Assembly: GCA_934254915.1 (NCBI GenBank)
Contig: CAKQMH010000006.1
Location: 20,498-84,497, forward strand
Direction of reading: 5' to 3'
Origin: an uncultured Alphaproteobacteria bacterium
Lineage (GTDB): Bacteria; Pseudomonadota; Alphaproteobacteria; RF32; CAG-239
DNA: 64,000 nucleotides
Shown in pieces: positions 35,918 through 45,454 of this stretch. The position numbers and the translations under genes are program-made. The notes beneath the pieces were generated by a model. That model was not told the origin of the DNA and did no database searches. It was given only the letters and a program-made list of their open reading frames with translations. The number at the start of each line of letters is the position of its first letter. The first letter of the stretch is position 1.

Positions 35918-37582
35918 ATGGCTCGTAAACTTAACATATTTTTACCTTTGGTTGCTCTCCTTATGGTTTGGGGGGGCAAAGCTGTGTTTGCTCAGGTCGA
36001 TCAGCAGGTTATGGATGCCAGTGCTGAACAGGCTCAAGGTAACTACCAGCCGATGAATATCGGTTATGCAGGCTTTAATTCGTTGGGTATGACACAGGCG
36101 GCCTGGCTTGATCCGTTGCAAAACCTTGGTGAAGGACAGAGCCGTCCGGCCTATTCGCGTTATTATTGGACGCCGGATTTGGTTTTGCCGATACGCTTGC
36201 GCGAAGGTATGATTACCTTGGTTAATTTTCCGACCTGGGAAATGATTGAAGATATCTTCATCGGTGATAATGCGACATTTGACGGCCAAATATCAGGGCC
36301 AAGCAGTTTGTTGCTTTATCCACGCAAAGGAGCTAATGTCGGTGTTGACACTAACATTATCGTTTTCGGCCGTTCGGGTAATCGTTATGTTTTTTATGTT
36401 AAGAGTGAGGCGGTTAATACGGAGCGCCTGACCAATGCCATTATTGATATTGATGTCGTCGGCGGACAGGATGGTGCCGGTACTAACGGCTTTGGCGCTT
36501 TAGCCGGACAAGGCGGTATCGGCGGTCAAGGACGCGGCGGCACAACTTCCGGCGGTAAGTCGGTTGATGCGTCTTATACCCGTCGTTTCCAAAAAAGCGA
36601 CTGGTTGAAGGAAATCCCGCTTGATCCGTCTAAGTTCCGTTTTGATTTGGAAGTCTACGTTCCTAATCCGGATGATGTCGTAATTGCGCCTGAACGTGTA
36701 TGGCGTGATGATATCTTTACTTATATTGATTTGGGCAAAAAAGCTCAAAATATGATACAACGTCCGGTCGTCAGCTTGATTGTTGAACGCGTTGAAGTTC
36801 CGGTTGGATTCCGTACAAAAGGTCCAGATAACCGCTTGATTATTGTCGAAGGCGTCGGTGATTTGGTCTTGCGCAACGGCAAACGATTGATTTGCATCAA
36901 GTTGCGCCGCTCCGATGAAAGCGGTTTGGAATACTCTATTGATTCAGCCGATTACTTGCCGCCGAAATGGGAGGTGTCACCGGCTATGCCGGCGCAGCAA
37001 AGCGGCAACGGCGGTGTCCCGTCAATGCCTTATGGCGGAGCGGCCGGTTCGACCGGTGCTAACGGCGGACAACTGCAGGGGCAATATGATGTCCAAGTCG
37101 GACAAAGCCAGATGATTGTCCCGCAATATCAGCAAAATGGCGGTGCGTCTCCAAATACCGGGGCTGGTATGAGTGTCGGTTATCAGGCAACCCAAAATCC
37201 GAATGCTCAGTTCGACTATTCTAAAATGCAACGCATCAGCAACACGCAGATGACTTCAACTTCACAGCCGACACCGTCTTTCCCGCAATATGCTTATGGT
37301 TCGGGTTTTGTTGATAGCGGCAATTCCAATATTTCGATAGAGCTCGGAACGGATAGCGACGTCGGCAATTTGGAAACTTTGTGGGATAATCTTTCCCGCA
37401 AATATAAAAGTGACTTAGGGCGCTATGAGCCGTTCTTCTCCGTGGATGCGCCGGCTGATGGTCAGGGTAAAGAGCTGTTCCACCTGCGCGTCGGACCGAT
37501 AAAAACACTTGATGAAGGTGATAAAACTTGTGGAACATTAGGGCGTAACGGCGTATTTTGTAGTGTAGTCAGGACACAATAG
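35918..37582 (+). CDS. virB9: VirB9-like protein with a C-terminal SPOR-like domain
   Basis: A 554-residue protein, about twice the usual VirB9 length. The signal peptide is cut near VFA25. The N-terminal VirB9 domain (about 80-190) includes YWTPDLVLPIRLREGMITLVNF and LLLYPRKGANVGVDTNIIVF. The C-terminal VirB9 domain (about 245-330) shows PERVWRDDIFTYIDL and DNRLIIVEGVGDLVLRNGKR. A Gly/Gln/Ser-rich linker (about 350-465) leads to about 85 residues with the SPOR pattern: NISIELGTDSDVGNLETLW at the start, FHLRVGPIKTLDEG in the middle, and a closing TCGTLGRNGVFCSVV. SPOR domains bind denuded glycan strands of peptidoglycan. Confidence 0.87.
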   Translation: MARKLNIFLPLVALLMVWGGKAVFAQVDQQVMDASAEQAQGNYQPMNIGYAGFNSLGMTQAAWLDPLQNLGEGQSRPAYSRYYWTPDLVLPIRLREGMITLVNFPTWEMIEDIFIGDNATFDGQISGPSSLLLYPRKGANVGVDTNIIVFGRSGNRYVFYVKSEAVNTERLTNAIIDIDVVGGQDGAGTNGFGALAGQGGIGGQGRGGTTSGGKSVDASYTRRFQKSDWLKEIPLDPSKFRFDLEVYVPNPDDVVIAPERVWRDDIFTYIDLGKKAQNMIQRPVVSLIVERVEVPVGFRTKGPDNRLIIVEGVGDLVLRNGKRLICIKLRRSDESGLEYSIDSADYLPPKWEVSPAMPAQQSGNGGVPSMPYGGAAGSTGANGGQLQGQYDVQVGQSQMIVPQYQQNGGASPNTGAGMSVGYQATQNPNAQFDYSKMQRISNTQMTSTSQPTPSFPQYAYGSGFVDSGNSNISIELGTDSDVGNLETLWDNLSRKYKSDLGRYEPFFSVDAPADGQGKELFHLRVGPIKTLDEGDKTCGTLGRNGVFCSVVRTQ

Positions 37583-37590
37583 TCAGTATA

Positions 37591-40500
37591 ATGGATAGAG
37601 ATAATTTAACACATTCCGAGAAGTATATTAAAAAAACCAATCGCATAATCCTTGCGATTGGTATTACTTCATTGGCTATCTTTATCTTTGGCGTTATTTT
37701 GCTGATTAAAAGTAATAAAAAAAACGATGAATACGAAGATCCGGTCTTTACGGATAATGCCGATGTTTTGAATATGGAGGAAACCTCGCCGCTGACTCAC
37801 GGTATTGAGTTTAACACCTTAGACACGGAGGTGCCGTTGACTACAACACCCGATCCGGTGCCGATGGGTGAGGTTGTCTTAGGAACTGATGCTAAAAATG
37901 TTTTAACTCTGGGAACTAACGGCAAAGTTCCGGTTCGAATTGTCAGCGTGGAGTTGGCTGACCCGCCGGCTGACGGTTTTACTTTTCAAGACAATTGCAG
38001 CGGCAAATCGTTGAGCGGTGATGAAACCTGCCATATAACCATGAGTTGGACGCCGGTTATTGCCGGAAATGTGCAGAATAATTTTGTGATTGTTTGGCAT
38101 GAACTCAGCTTAAGCAAAGAAAATGCCAAATCCGCTAAAGTTCCGGTTACCGGTAATGCGGTGGTAAAAGAGGATTGTAAACTCTGCGAAAATGTGCCGA
38201 CGGCAAATAGTGACGGCACCGAACAGGCTAAGGCTGTCCGCTACGCTATCGGACCTGACGGCAAGGTTATCGGCACAATTGATGAAGACGGATATGTTCG
38301 CGATGCTAACGGTAATATTATCGGCCGCGTCGGTGAAAACGGACTGGTGCTTGATAAAGACGGCAATGTCAGCGGCGTGGCTGAAAACCGACAGGCTGTT
38401 TATGATGAGTTTGGCAATCTTATCGGCTATGTAAATCCGGACGGTACGGTTGTTGATAAAGACGGCAATGTTATCGGTCGTGTTTTGCCTGATGGCACAG
38501 TGGTTGATTTGAACGGCAAAACAATCGGTCGTGCGGTTGATACCGGTTTTGTTTATGATAAAGACGGCAATATTATCGGTCGTGTTATGGCTGATGGTAC
38601 TGTGGTTGATATGAACGGTAATGTTATCGGCCGTGTTCAGCCGGATGGCACTGTTGTCGACAAAGACGGCAATCTTATCGGCTCAATCTCTAAACCGGGG
38701 CGTACGGCTGTCGATGCCAACGGTAATGTTATCGGCGTGGTTATGCCGGATGGTTCGGTGGTTGATGCCAATGGTAATGTTATCGGTTATGTTGATGAAA
38801 ACGGCAATGTCGTTTCTTCTCAAAAATCACCATTGCAAGGTAAAAAATTGCGTGTAGCCTATGATTCCAACGGCAATATTATCGGGTATATTGATGAAAA
38901 CGGCAATCTTTTGGATAAAGACGGTAACATTATCGGTCGGATGTTGGAAGACGGCACGGTGGTTGATAAAGACGGCAGCGTTATCGGCTATGCCGGCGAA
39001 AATGTGGAATTTGACGCCGAAGGCAATGTTATCGGCTCGCTGGTGGCGCTTAACCGTTTGCCGATAACGCCGCAAGGTACGCTGCTTGGTACGGTGCAAA
39101 ATGACGGTTCGGTCGAAAACAGCCTTAAACAGGTTGTCGGACGGGTGATGTCCAATGGTTTGGTGCGCGAACCTAACGGCGCTAAAATTATTGCCAAAAT
39201 GGTACGGGGCGGGTTTGTGGTCGGCTATGGCTGTAAGCAGATAGGATATTTGGACAAAGACGGCAAAATCAAAAAAGGCAATGAAGAAACAACCTATAAA
39301 ATTAATCATGAGGGTGTTGTTACCGACAACGAAGGTAAATATGCCGGCGAGATTGTAAAAATTGGTCGGGTCTTTGATAATAGTTGCCGCTTGTTGGGTA
39401 TTGCCGATACCAACGGCATTGTAAAGAACAGCTCCAACCGCTATGTCGGTTGTGTCAACCCCGACGGCACGGTCTTGGATGAAAAGGGCGATTTAATCGG
39501 CGCGGTTATGAAACATGGTGCGGCGGTTGACTATGATGGCAACTATATCGGCCACGTCGATAATAATAACGTGGTGATTAATGACGCTAATCTTCCGGTT
39601 GGTTGTGTCGGTATTCGGGGCGATGTTGCCAATAATAAAGGTGTTTATATCGGACACATTGTCGGTTCTAAATATGGCTTTGACTTAAACGGCAATTATC
39701 TGAATCCGGTCGATGATAAAGCTCAGGTCAAAATATATGGCAAACCTTCGGCACGGTTGTCTGCAAACGGTTTACTGCTTAACGAAAAAAATGAAATCGT
39801 TGGTACGGTAATGGATAGCAAAACTACGGTGGTTGATGCCGCGGGCAATCTTATCGGAGTTTTGTTCCCTGATGGCAATGTCTACAATGACAAAGGCGTA
39901 ACCCAAGGCAAAATCAAAGGCGATGGTTTAAGTTTTTATAATAACGCTTTAGGGCGTCCGGCTTTTCGCGGTGAAGTTATTGATACCAAGGGGCAGATTA
40001 TCGGTGTTGCCGAATATGACGGCAGTGTTTTCAGCCGTTATGGCGAACAACTCGGACATCTGGATGCCAAGGGCGCGCTGATTGACCATAAGGGGCAGTA
40101 TGTCGGAGCGGTGGTTCATTCCGGTGCCGCAATCGGTTATGACGGTTCGTATGTCGGCTATGCCGTGTCCAGCGGGCGGGTAATCGATTTATCCGGTTCG
40201 GTTGTCGGCATGGTTACTTATGACGGCAAAGTCAGTGATACTGACGGCAATATTATCGGTGAAGTAATTCCCGAAAACATAATGGTCGATATTTGGGGCA
40301 ATTATCGAGGCCGCATGAACTCCCTTGGTGATGTTATTGACTTAAAAGGTGATACGGTTACGGCGGTGTTGCCGGGCGGCTCTACCGAACTTAATTTAAG
40401 CTTGTTGAAACGCGGCGGCGTTATCGACTTCGGTGGCAATGTTATTGGCGCGGTAATGCCTAACGGAACGGTAGTTAATAATAGCAATGTCATCATCGGG

Positions 40501-40899
40501 CGTGTTTTGTCGGATGGTAATGTCCTTAGTCTGGCCGGAAAACTTATTGGTGAATTAGCAATGGGCGACATCGTCATTGATAATACTGATAAAGTTGTGG
40601 GTTATGTAAATTTTGATGGTAAAATCCGCGGTTTTGATGATAATATCATAGGCAACAGCCTTTCCAGCGGTTTAGCTACTGACGGCAGCGACGGTATTCT
40701 TGGTAAAATCTATGAAATCGGCGCAACAATTTTGGGTAATGACGGCGAGTATAAAGGTCGTCTTGCTCCTGACGGAACGGTGCTTGACCGCAAAGGCGAA
40801 ATGATAGGACGGATTAAAAGTAACGGCACTTTTGTTGATTTGGATAAAAAAGTTGCCGGTTATGTTTTGCAGGAAGTTGCCAAAAACCGGAGGAACTGA
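37591..40899 (+). CDS. Inner-membrane half of a split VirB10-like protein, with 17-residue repeats
   Basis: A 1102-residue protein. A short cytoplasmic tail and one membrane helix (about 19-42), with no cleavage site, give the N-in topology of VirB10/DotG. Residues about 90-195 form an Ig-like domain (VLTLGTNGKVPVRIVSVEL, two Cys, TMSWTPVIAGNV), similar to those used as periplasmic spacers. From about 215 to the end there are dozens of copies of a 17-residue repeat with consensus R-V-x-x-D-G-T-V-V-D-x-N-G-N-V-I-G. It has no VirB10 C-terminal domain. The gene 4 bases downstream supplies that domain and the same repeats, so the two proteins probably act together. Confidence 0.75.
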   Translation: MDRDNLTHSEKYIKKTNRIILAIGITSLAIFIFGVILLIKSNKKNDEYEDPVFTDNADVLNMEETSPLTHGIEFNTLDTEVPLTTTPDPVPMGEVVLGTDAKNVLTLGTNGKVPVRIVSVELADPPADGFTFQDNCSGKSLSGDETCHITMSWTPVIAGNVQNNFVIVWHELSLSKENAKSAKVPVTGNAVVKEDCKLCENVPTANSDGTEQAKAVRYAIGPDGKVIGTIDEDGYVRDANGNIIGRVGENGLVLDKDGNVSGVAENRQAVYDEFGNLIGYVNPDGTVVDKDGNVIGRVLPDGTVVDLNGKTIGRAVDTGFVYDKDGNIIGRVMADGTVVDMNGNVIGRVQPDGTVVDKDGNLIGSISKPGRTAVDANGNVIGVVMPDGSVVDANGNVIGYVDENGNVVSSQKSPLQGKKLRVAYDSNGNIIGYIDENGNLLDKDGNIIGRMLEDGTVVDKDGSVIGYAGENVEFDAEGNVIGSLVALNRLPITPQGTLLGTVQNDGSVENSLKQVVGRVMSNGLVREPNGAKIIAKMVRGGFVVGYGCKQIGYLDKDGKIKKGNEETTYKINHEGVVTDNEGKYAGEIVKIGRVFDNSCRLLGIADTNGIVKNSSNRYVGCVNPDGTVLDEKGDLIGAVMKHGAAVDYDGNYIGHVDNNNVVINDANLPVGCVGIRGDVANNKGVYIGHIVGSKYGFDLNGNYLNPVDDKAQVKIYGKPSARLSANGLLLNEKNEIVGTVMDSKTTVVDAAGNLIGVLFPDGNVYNDKGVTQGKIKGDGLSFYNNALGRPAFRGEVIDTKGQIIGVAEYDGSVFSRYGEQLGHLDAKGALIDHKGQYVGAVVHSGAAIGYDGSYVGYAVSSGRVIDLSGSVVGMVTYDGKVSDTDGNIIGEVIPENIMVDIWGNYRGRMNSLGDVIDLKGDTVTAVLPGGSTELNLSLLKRGGVIDFGGNVIGAVMPNGTVVNNSNVIIGRVLSDGNVLSLAGKLIGELAMGDIVIDNTDKVVGYVNFDGKIRGFDDNIIGNSLSSGLATDGSDGILGKIYEIGATILGNDGEYKGRLAPDGTVLDRKGEMIGRIKSNGTFVDLDKKVAGYVLQEVAKNRRN
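38233..40888 (+). repeat. Tandem 51-bp repeat array coding for 17-residue repeats (first VirB10-like gene)
   Basis: Between 38233 and about 38990 the units are very regular at 51-bp spacing around a shared core (GAYGGYAATRTTATCGG). Further on they diverge but keep the D-G or N-G and I-G positions. In-frame gain or loss of units would leave the reading frame intact. Confidence 0.75.
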
Positions 40900-40903
40900 T
40901 TAG

Positions 40904-43900
40904 ATGTTGCTTGATTTCAGAAAATATTTCTCTCGCAAAGTCAGATTGTGCTTAGGCGCTTTGGGAGGAATATTGCTGTCTTTTTCAGTTTCGGCGCAAG
41001 AAATTACGGCTATCGATTTTAACGGCGACTTGTTGGGTAAAGTTATTCCGGATGGTAAAGTTGTCGGTTTTGACAATCAGCTTATTGGTAATGTTACAGC
41101 TGACAGCTTGATTGTTAACTTCGACGGTAAATTAATCGGCGGTGTAATCCCGCAAGGTGTTGCTATCGGTAATGACGCCAAACTTTTGGGTAAGGTTAAT
41201 AATGACGGTTCTGTCCGCTTGGCTTCAGGGCAGGTGGTCGGTAAAGTTTTGCCCAACGGCTTAGTGGTTAATGACTATTTTGATATTATAGGCGCGGTTT
41301 TGTTCCCCGGTCTGGTTTATTCGGATGAAGGAAAGACCGTCGGCCGCGTTACCGGTGATGGTTTTTATACCAACCTGCAGGGACAGCAAATCGGTTTGGT
41401 AACTCCTGACGGCTATGCTTATCGCCGTGCAGGCAGTGATTATATTTTGGACGGACGCCTGATATCTTCCAAAATGGTCGTTTCATTGAGCGGCGAATTT
41501 ATCGGCAGTATTGTTCCGGGGGGCAGCGTATCGAACTTTGACGCGCAAATAATCGGACATATCAAAGCTAACGGCTATGCTTATGATGATCAAAACCGCA
41601 TCATCGGGCGCATTGTTAAAACCGGATATGCCTTTGATAATAACGGCTATTACATGGGCTTCGTTACGTATAACGGCGAAGTTATCGAAAATGAGAATTT
41701 GGTCGGACGTATGCGTGCCGACGGTAATATAGTTGATAATGACGGCAATATTATCGGTTATAGTGTTGATATCGCGGCTACGGCTACCGACTTGCACGGC
41801 AAGTACCTTGGACGTCTGATGCCGGACGGCAATTTATCACGCGCTAAGGAAACAACCGCTTTGGTTGGCGCTCGCGGCGTGGTCTTTAATGCCGGCGGTG
41901 CTGCTGTCGGTCAAATCAGCGCTACCGGTCCGGTTTTTGATTATAAAGGCGCTTTTCGCGGCCACGCATTACCTAACGGCAGTATGATTTCCTTGGGGGG
42001 AACTCCTCAAGGCTATATGGTCAATAATTATGCTTATGATTTGTCGGGACGCGCGGTCGGCGCGGTTTTGAATAATTTTCTGGCTTATGATAATCAAAAT
42101 GCGGTTTTAGGCTTAAGCGGTATCGACAGTTCTTTGAACAGTGCTGATGATAAAAGAATTATTTCTCCGCTAGGCTTTATTTTCAATCAGGACGGCAGTA
42201 TTGTCGGCAGCGGCTTAGGCTTAGCTTCCGTATACGGCAATGCCGGTAATTTTGCCGGACAATTAAATTTCCGCGGACAAGCCGAAGCTGCCGGCGGAAA
42301 TATTTTGGGCAATGTTGTGCCTTCCGGTTATGTCGTTAACAACACCGACGGGTTAGTCGGCGGCGTTGTTAATGCAACTTATGCCCTGAATACAAAAGGG
42401 CAAAAACTTGGGCATTTAAGCTCGCAAAATCTGATTATTGATGATTCCATGAATGTGGTCGGCAAAGTACTGCCCGATGCTGCGGCAGTTAAGGCCGATG
42501 ATGCCGATACGGTTTCGTATATGCCGGTTATCGGACAGGGATATTCGGCATTTATGGTTACGGCCTTTAATGGTAACTTGCTTGGTTATGCCGACATCAA
42601 CGGCGACTTAAATGATTTGGGCGGTTCTAAAATCGGTAATATTGTTGAACACGGCTTTGCGGTTGACAATAACAATATTTTGTTGGGTAAACTTCATCCC
42701 TTCAGCTCAATCATAAACAATAATTGTGAAATCAGCGGTGTGGTTACGCCGCAAGGCTCTGTTCAAAACTATCGCGGTATTTATTTAGGCAAAATTCTGA
42801 CCAACGGACAAGCTTTGAGCGATAGCGGCAGCATTATCGGTTATAGTGTCGAGCGCCGTCCGGTTATAAATTATAACGGCGAGGTTATCGGTTTTGTTAA
42901 TGCCGACGGTCATGTTATTGATGCGGACAATCGTCAGCTTGGCTGTATTAATAAATTCGGTTACTTGCTTAATGCTGACGGGACGACTGTGGGCGGAACG
43001 GTTAAATATGCGCCGGTTATGGATTTTAACGGCAATGTTATCGGCCGCAGTATCTTGGACGGTAAAGTCGTCAATGATGATAATGTCGTAATCGGCTATG
43101 TTTTGCCGGACGGCAGTGCTAATTCCGATGTCGGCACACCGTTGGGAAGCTTGCTCCGATATACGGTGGCTTTTGATTTGGATAACAAATTCTTAGGGCG
43201 TGTACAGGATGACGGTTCAGTCATTGCTGATGACGGTCACCAAGCCGGCAAACTTAATTATGAAGGCTATGTCATTTCTGACGGCGGCAAAGTCGGCTAT
43301 GCCTTGTATGATATGTATGTTTATGATGCCAATGGTAATGCTGTCGGTATCATCAGCCGCAAGGGCGAAGTCGTCGGTTTTAATAATCAAAACTTAGGTA
43401 CGGTTAATCGCGGTTTTGTGGTCGACAAGAGTCAGGATGTTATTGCCCGCGGCAATCGTGATTATTTAATCCGCAACAATTCGTCAGTTGTTTTGGGTGA
43501 GCTTGGTTTTGATGGCAAAGTTCGTAATCGCGAGCAGCAGGAAGTCGGAACAATCAATAACTCCGGTGCGGTGCTTAATGTTAATGGTGAAACAATTGCC
43601 AATGCTTCGCCGCTGCAATATTACAGCAAGCTCTCTGCTCAGGCTAAGCGCAAAATGATTTTTGATAAAGACGGCAATTTTGTCGGCTATATTGATGAAG
43701 ACGGCAATGTTACGGATATTGATGGTAAAATTATCGGACAGGTGGATGAAAACGGTAATGCGGTAGACAAAGACGGCAATATTATCGGCTCAACCTTAAA
43801 ACAAAAGCCGGTTTATGATAAAAACGGCAATTTAATCGGGTATGCTGATGAAAGCGGCACTGTTCGTGATGCTAATGGAAATGTTATCGGTCGTCTGGAT

Positions 43901-45442
43901 GAAAAAAGCAATGTCCTTGACGCCAACGGCAATATTATCGGCGGTATCGGCGCCAATTGGTATGAGCGCGCATCGCAGCCGGCCGCTCCGCTTGCTAAAG
44001 ATGACGATGTTTCTCCGGCACTCAAATTGCTGGAAAGCCAAAAATTCCGCAAATCCTTGGGTATTGCCTTAACTCCGGACGGCGAATATTTGGGCGAAAT
44101 TTTAGAAGACGGAACGGTGATTGATGATAATGACAATGTCGTCGGACATCGGATGCCTGATGGCTTAATTATTGATGATGACGGTACGCTGGTCGGTATT
44201 GAGGAAGTTAAGAAAACGGATACCAGCGGAATGTTCGTTCCGCCCGGAACTTTCGGCAATGGTGGTGCATATGGTACAGGTACCGGTCCGGCCGGCAACT
44301 TAGGACCCGGCGGCGGTTATGGCCCGGGTGAACGTTATGACCCGAGCAGACAAGCTGCATTGAATGCCGCTATGGGCGAGCGCCGTAAAAATATCACCGT
44401 AGGCAAGATTAGCAACGGTATGCGTAAAGAAGCCTTTGATGGTATGCAAAAAGATTGGTCTGAGCAGGGTATTGGTAAAGTTATTTCCTCATGGCGGGTT
44501 GATTTGAGCGAAATGATATTTGCTGACAAGCCGATTCCCGCCGTTATTGCCCGTGCGATTGACAGTAATAACCCTGCGCCGATTACTGCGTTTGTGGAGC
44601 GTAATGTTTACGCCGAAGAAGGTCGCAATGTCATTATTCCGGCCGGCAGTCGTCTGATGGGCAGCCTTGGCGGAATTACAGCCAGTTCGGAAGCTACATC
44701 TGAATCGGCTCGTGTACAAATTTCTTGGGAACGTTTAATCCGTCCGGACGGCTCGTTGTTCGTGTTCCAAGGTCTTACTGCCGATGCGCAAGGTCGTGCC
44801 GGTGCGTTGGGTTATGTTGATCAACAGCTGTTCAAAAAATATACTTTGCCGATTATGACAACGTCTTTAACCAGTGCGACTTCATATTTTATGGCACCTA
44901 AGGATGATACTTCTACCGAAAGTGAAACTCCTCGTCAGCAGGCGGCTAACGATGCTCGTCAAAACTTTTTGAACGAAATGAACCAAATCTTTGATGAAAT
45001 CTTGGCCGATAAGTCTAATATCAGACCTATGACGTATATTCCGGCCGGAACACGAATTATTGTTTTCCCGATGACCGATTTGTGGTTGCGCACGGTTGAA
45101 CGCGATAATGACGCACAGGTAAATCTTGAAAAACCGCAAATCTTGATTGATGACGGCAAAGAAGCGGCTAAGCACCAGCAATATCTCAATGACAGTATGC
45201 GTCGTAAAAGCGAAGTCGTGTCTTCGGAGGATGGCGGCGATGTTGTCTATGATCCGGAGGGCGGCGATGTCACCGCTGTCAAAGCTGCGCCGCTGGTGTC
45301 TTCAAGTAAGAAAAAGAGCAATACCTCAAGTCGAGCTGCTAACCCGAACTATATTGCTCCGCCACCGCCGCCTTCAGTTTCTGCACCGACCGCGTCAACT
45401 AATACGTCTGATAACAACAGCGGCGTTCCGGCTTTGTTTTAG
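40904..45442 (+). CDS. virB10: Outer-membrane half of a split VirB10/TrbI protein, with 17-residue repeats
   Basis: A 1512-residue protein, 4 bases after the previous gene. In place of the usual VirB10 membrane anchor it has a cleavable signal peptide (about 1-31, SVSAQ). Residues about 35-1105 are degenerate copies of the 17-residue DGN-x-IG repeat, most regular at about 915-1010. A Gly/Pro-rich hinge (about 1110-1150) leads to a complete VirB10/TrbI C-terminal domain (about 1157-1410): PAVIARAIDSNN, GRNVIIPAGSRLMGSLGG, VQISWERLIRPDGS, IPAGTRIIVFPMTDLWLR. That domain forms the outer-membrane core with VirB7 and VirB9. The tail is Ser/Pro-rich. Confidence 0.88.
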   Translation: MLLDFRKYFSRKVRLCLGALGGILLSFSVSAQEITAIDFNGDLLGKVIPDGKVVGFDNQLIGNVTADSLIVNFDGKLIGGVIPQGVAIGNDAKLLGKVNNDGSVRLASGQVVGKVLPNGLVVNDYFDIIGAVLFPGLVYSDEGKTVGRVTGDGFYTNLQGQQIGLVTPDGYAYRRAGSDYILDGRLISSKMVVSLSGEFIGSIVPGGSVSNFDAQIIGHIKANGYAYDDQNRIIGRIVKTGYAFDNNGYYMGFVTYNGEVIENENLVGRMRADGNIVDNDGNIIGYSVDIAATATDLHGKYLGRLMPDGNLSRAKETTALVGARGVVFNAGGAAVGQISATGPVFDYKGAFRGHALPNGSMISLGGTPQGYMVNNYAYDLSGRAVGAVLNNFLAYDNQNAVLGLSGIDSSLNSADDKRIISPLGFIFNQDGSIVGSGLGLASVYGNAGNFAGQLNFRGQAEAAGGNILGNVVPSGYVVNNTDGLVGGVVNATYALNTKGQKLGHLSSQNLIIDDSMNVVGKVLPDAAAVKADDADTVSYMPVIGQGYSAFMVTAFNGNLLGYADINGDLNDLGGSKIGNIVEHGFAVDNNNILLGKLHPFSSIINNNCEISGVVTPQGSVQNYRGIYLGKILTNGQALSDSGSIIGYSVERRPVINYNGEVIGFVNADGHVIDADNRQLGCINKFGYLLNADGTTVGGTVKYAPVMDFNGNVIGRSILDGKVVNDDNVVIGYVLPDGSANSDVGTPLGSLLRYTVAFDLDNKFLGRVQDDGSVIADDGHQAGKLNYEGYVISDGGKVGYALYDMYVYDANGNAVGIISRKGEVVGFNNQNLGTVNRGFVVDKSQDVIARGNRDYLIRNNSSVVLGELGFDGKVRNREQQEVGTINNSGAVLNVNGETIANASPLQYYSKLSAQAKRKMIFDKDGNFVGYIDEDGNVTDIDGKIIGQVDENGNAVDKDGNIIGSTLKQKPVYDKNGNLIGYADESGTVRDANGNVIGRLDEKSNVLDANGNIIGGIGANWYERASQPAAPLAKDDDVSPALKLLESQKFRKSLGIALTPDGEYLGEILEDGTVIDDNDNVVGHRMPDGLIIDDDGTLVGIEEVKKTDTSGMFVPPGTFGNGGAYGTGTGPAGNLGPGGGYGPGERYDPSRQAALNAAMGERRKNITVGKISNGMRKEAFDGMQKDWSEQGIGKVISSWRVDLSEMIFADKPIPAVIARAIDSNNPAPITAFVERNVYAEEGRNVIIPAGSRLMGSLGGITASSEATSESARVQISWERLIRPDGSLFVFQGLTADAQGRAGALGYVDQQLFKKYTLPIMTTSLTSATSYFMAPKDDTSTESETPRQQAANDARQNFLNEMNQIFDEILADKSNIRPMTYIPAGTRIIVFPMTDLWLRTVERDNDAQVNLEKPQILIDDGKEAAKHQQYLNDSMRRKSEVVSSEDGGDVVYDPEGGDVTAVKAAPLVSSSKKKSNTSSRAANPNYIAPPPPPSVSAPTASTNTSDNNSGVPALF
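41010..44215 (+). repeat. Tandem repeat array coding for 17-residue repeats (second VirB10-like gene)
   Basis: The same D-G-x-V-x-D-x-x-G-x-x-I-G unit as in the preceding gene, more diverged over most of its length and again near-regular from about 43650 to 43960. The 3' array matches the 5' array of the neighbour more closely than it matches its own middle part, by eye. Confidence 0.7.
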
Positions 45443-45454
45443 GGGGATAAGATA

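Noticed and set aside
38827..39309. 160-codon open frame on the minus strand inside the first VirB10-like gene
   Set aside because: Antisense to a well-supported repeat protein. The openness follows from the 51-bp repeat composition, and there is no ribosome site.
38233..40888. Regular DNA repeats that might suggest a CRISPR array
   Set aside because: The 51-bp units are contiguous, in frame and coding, with no unique spacers.
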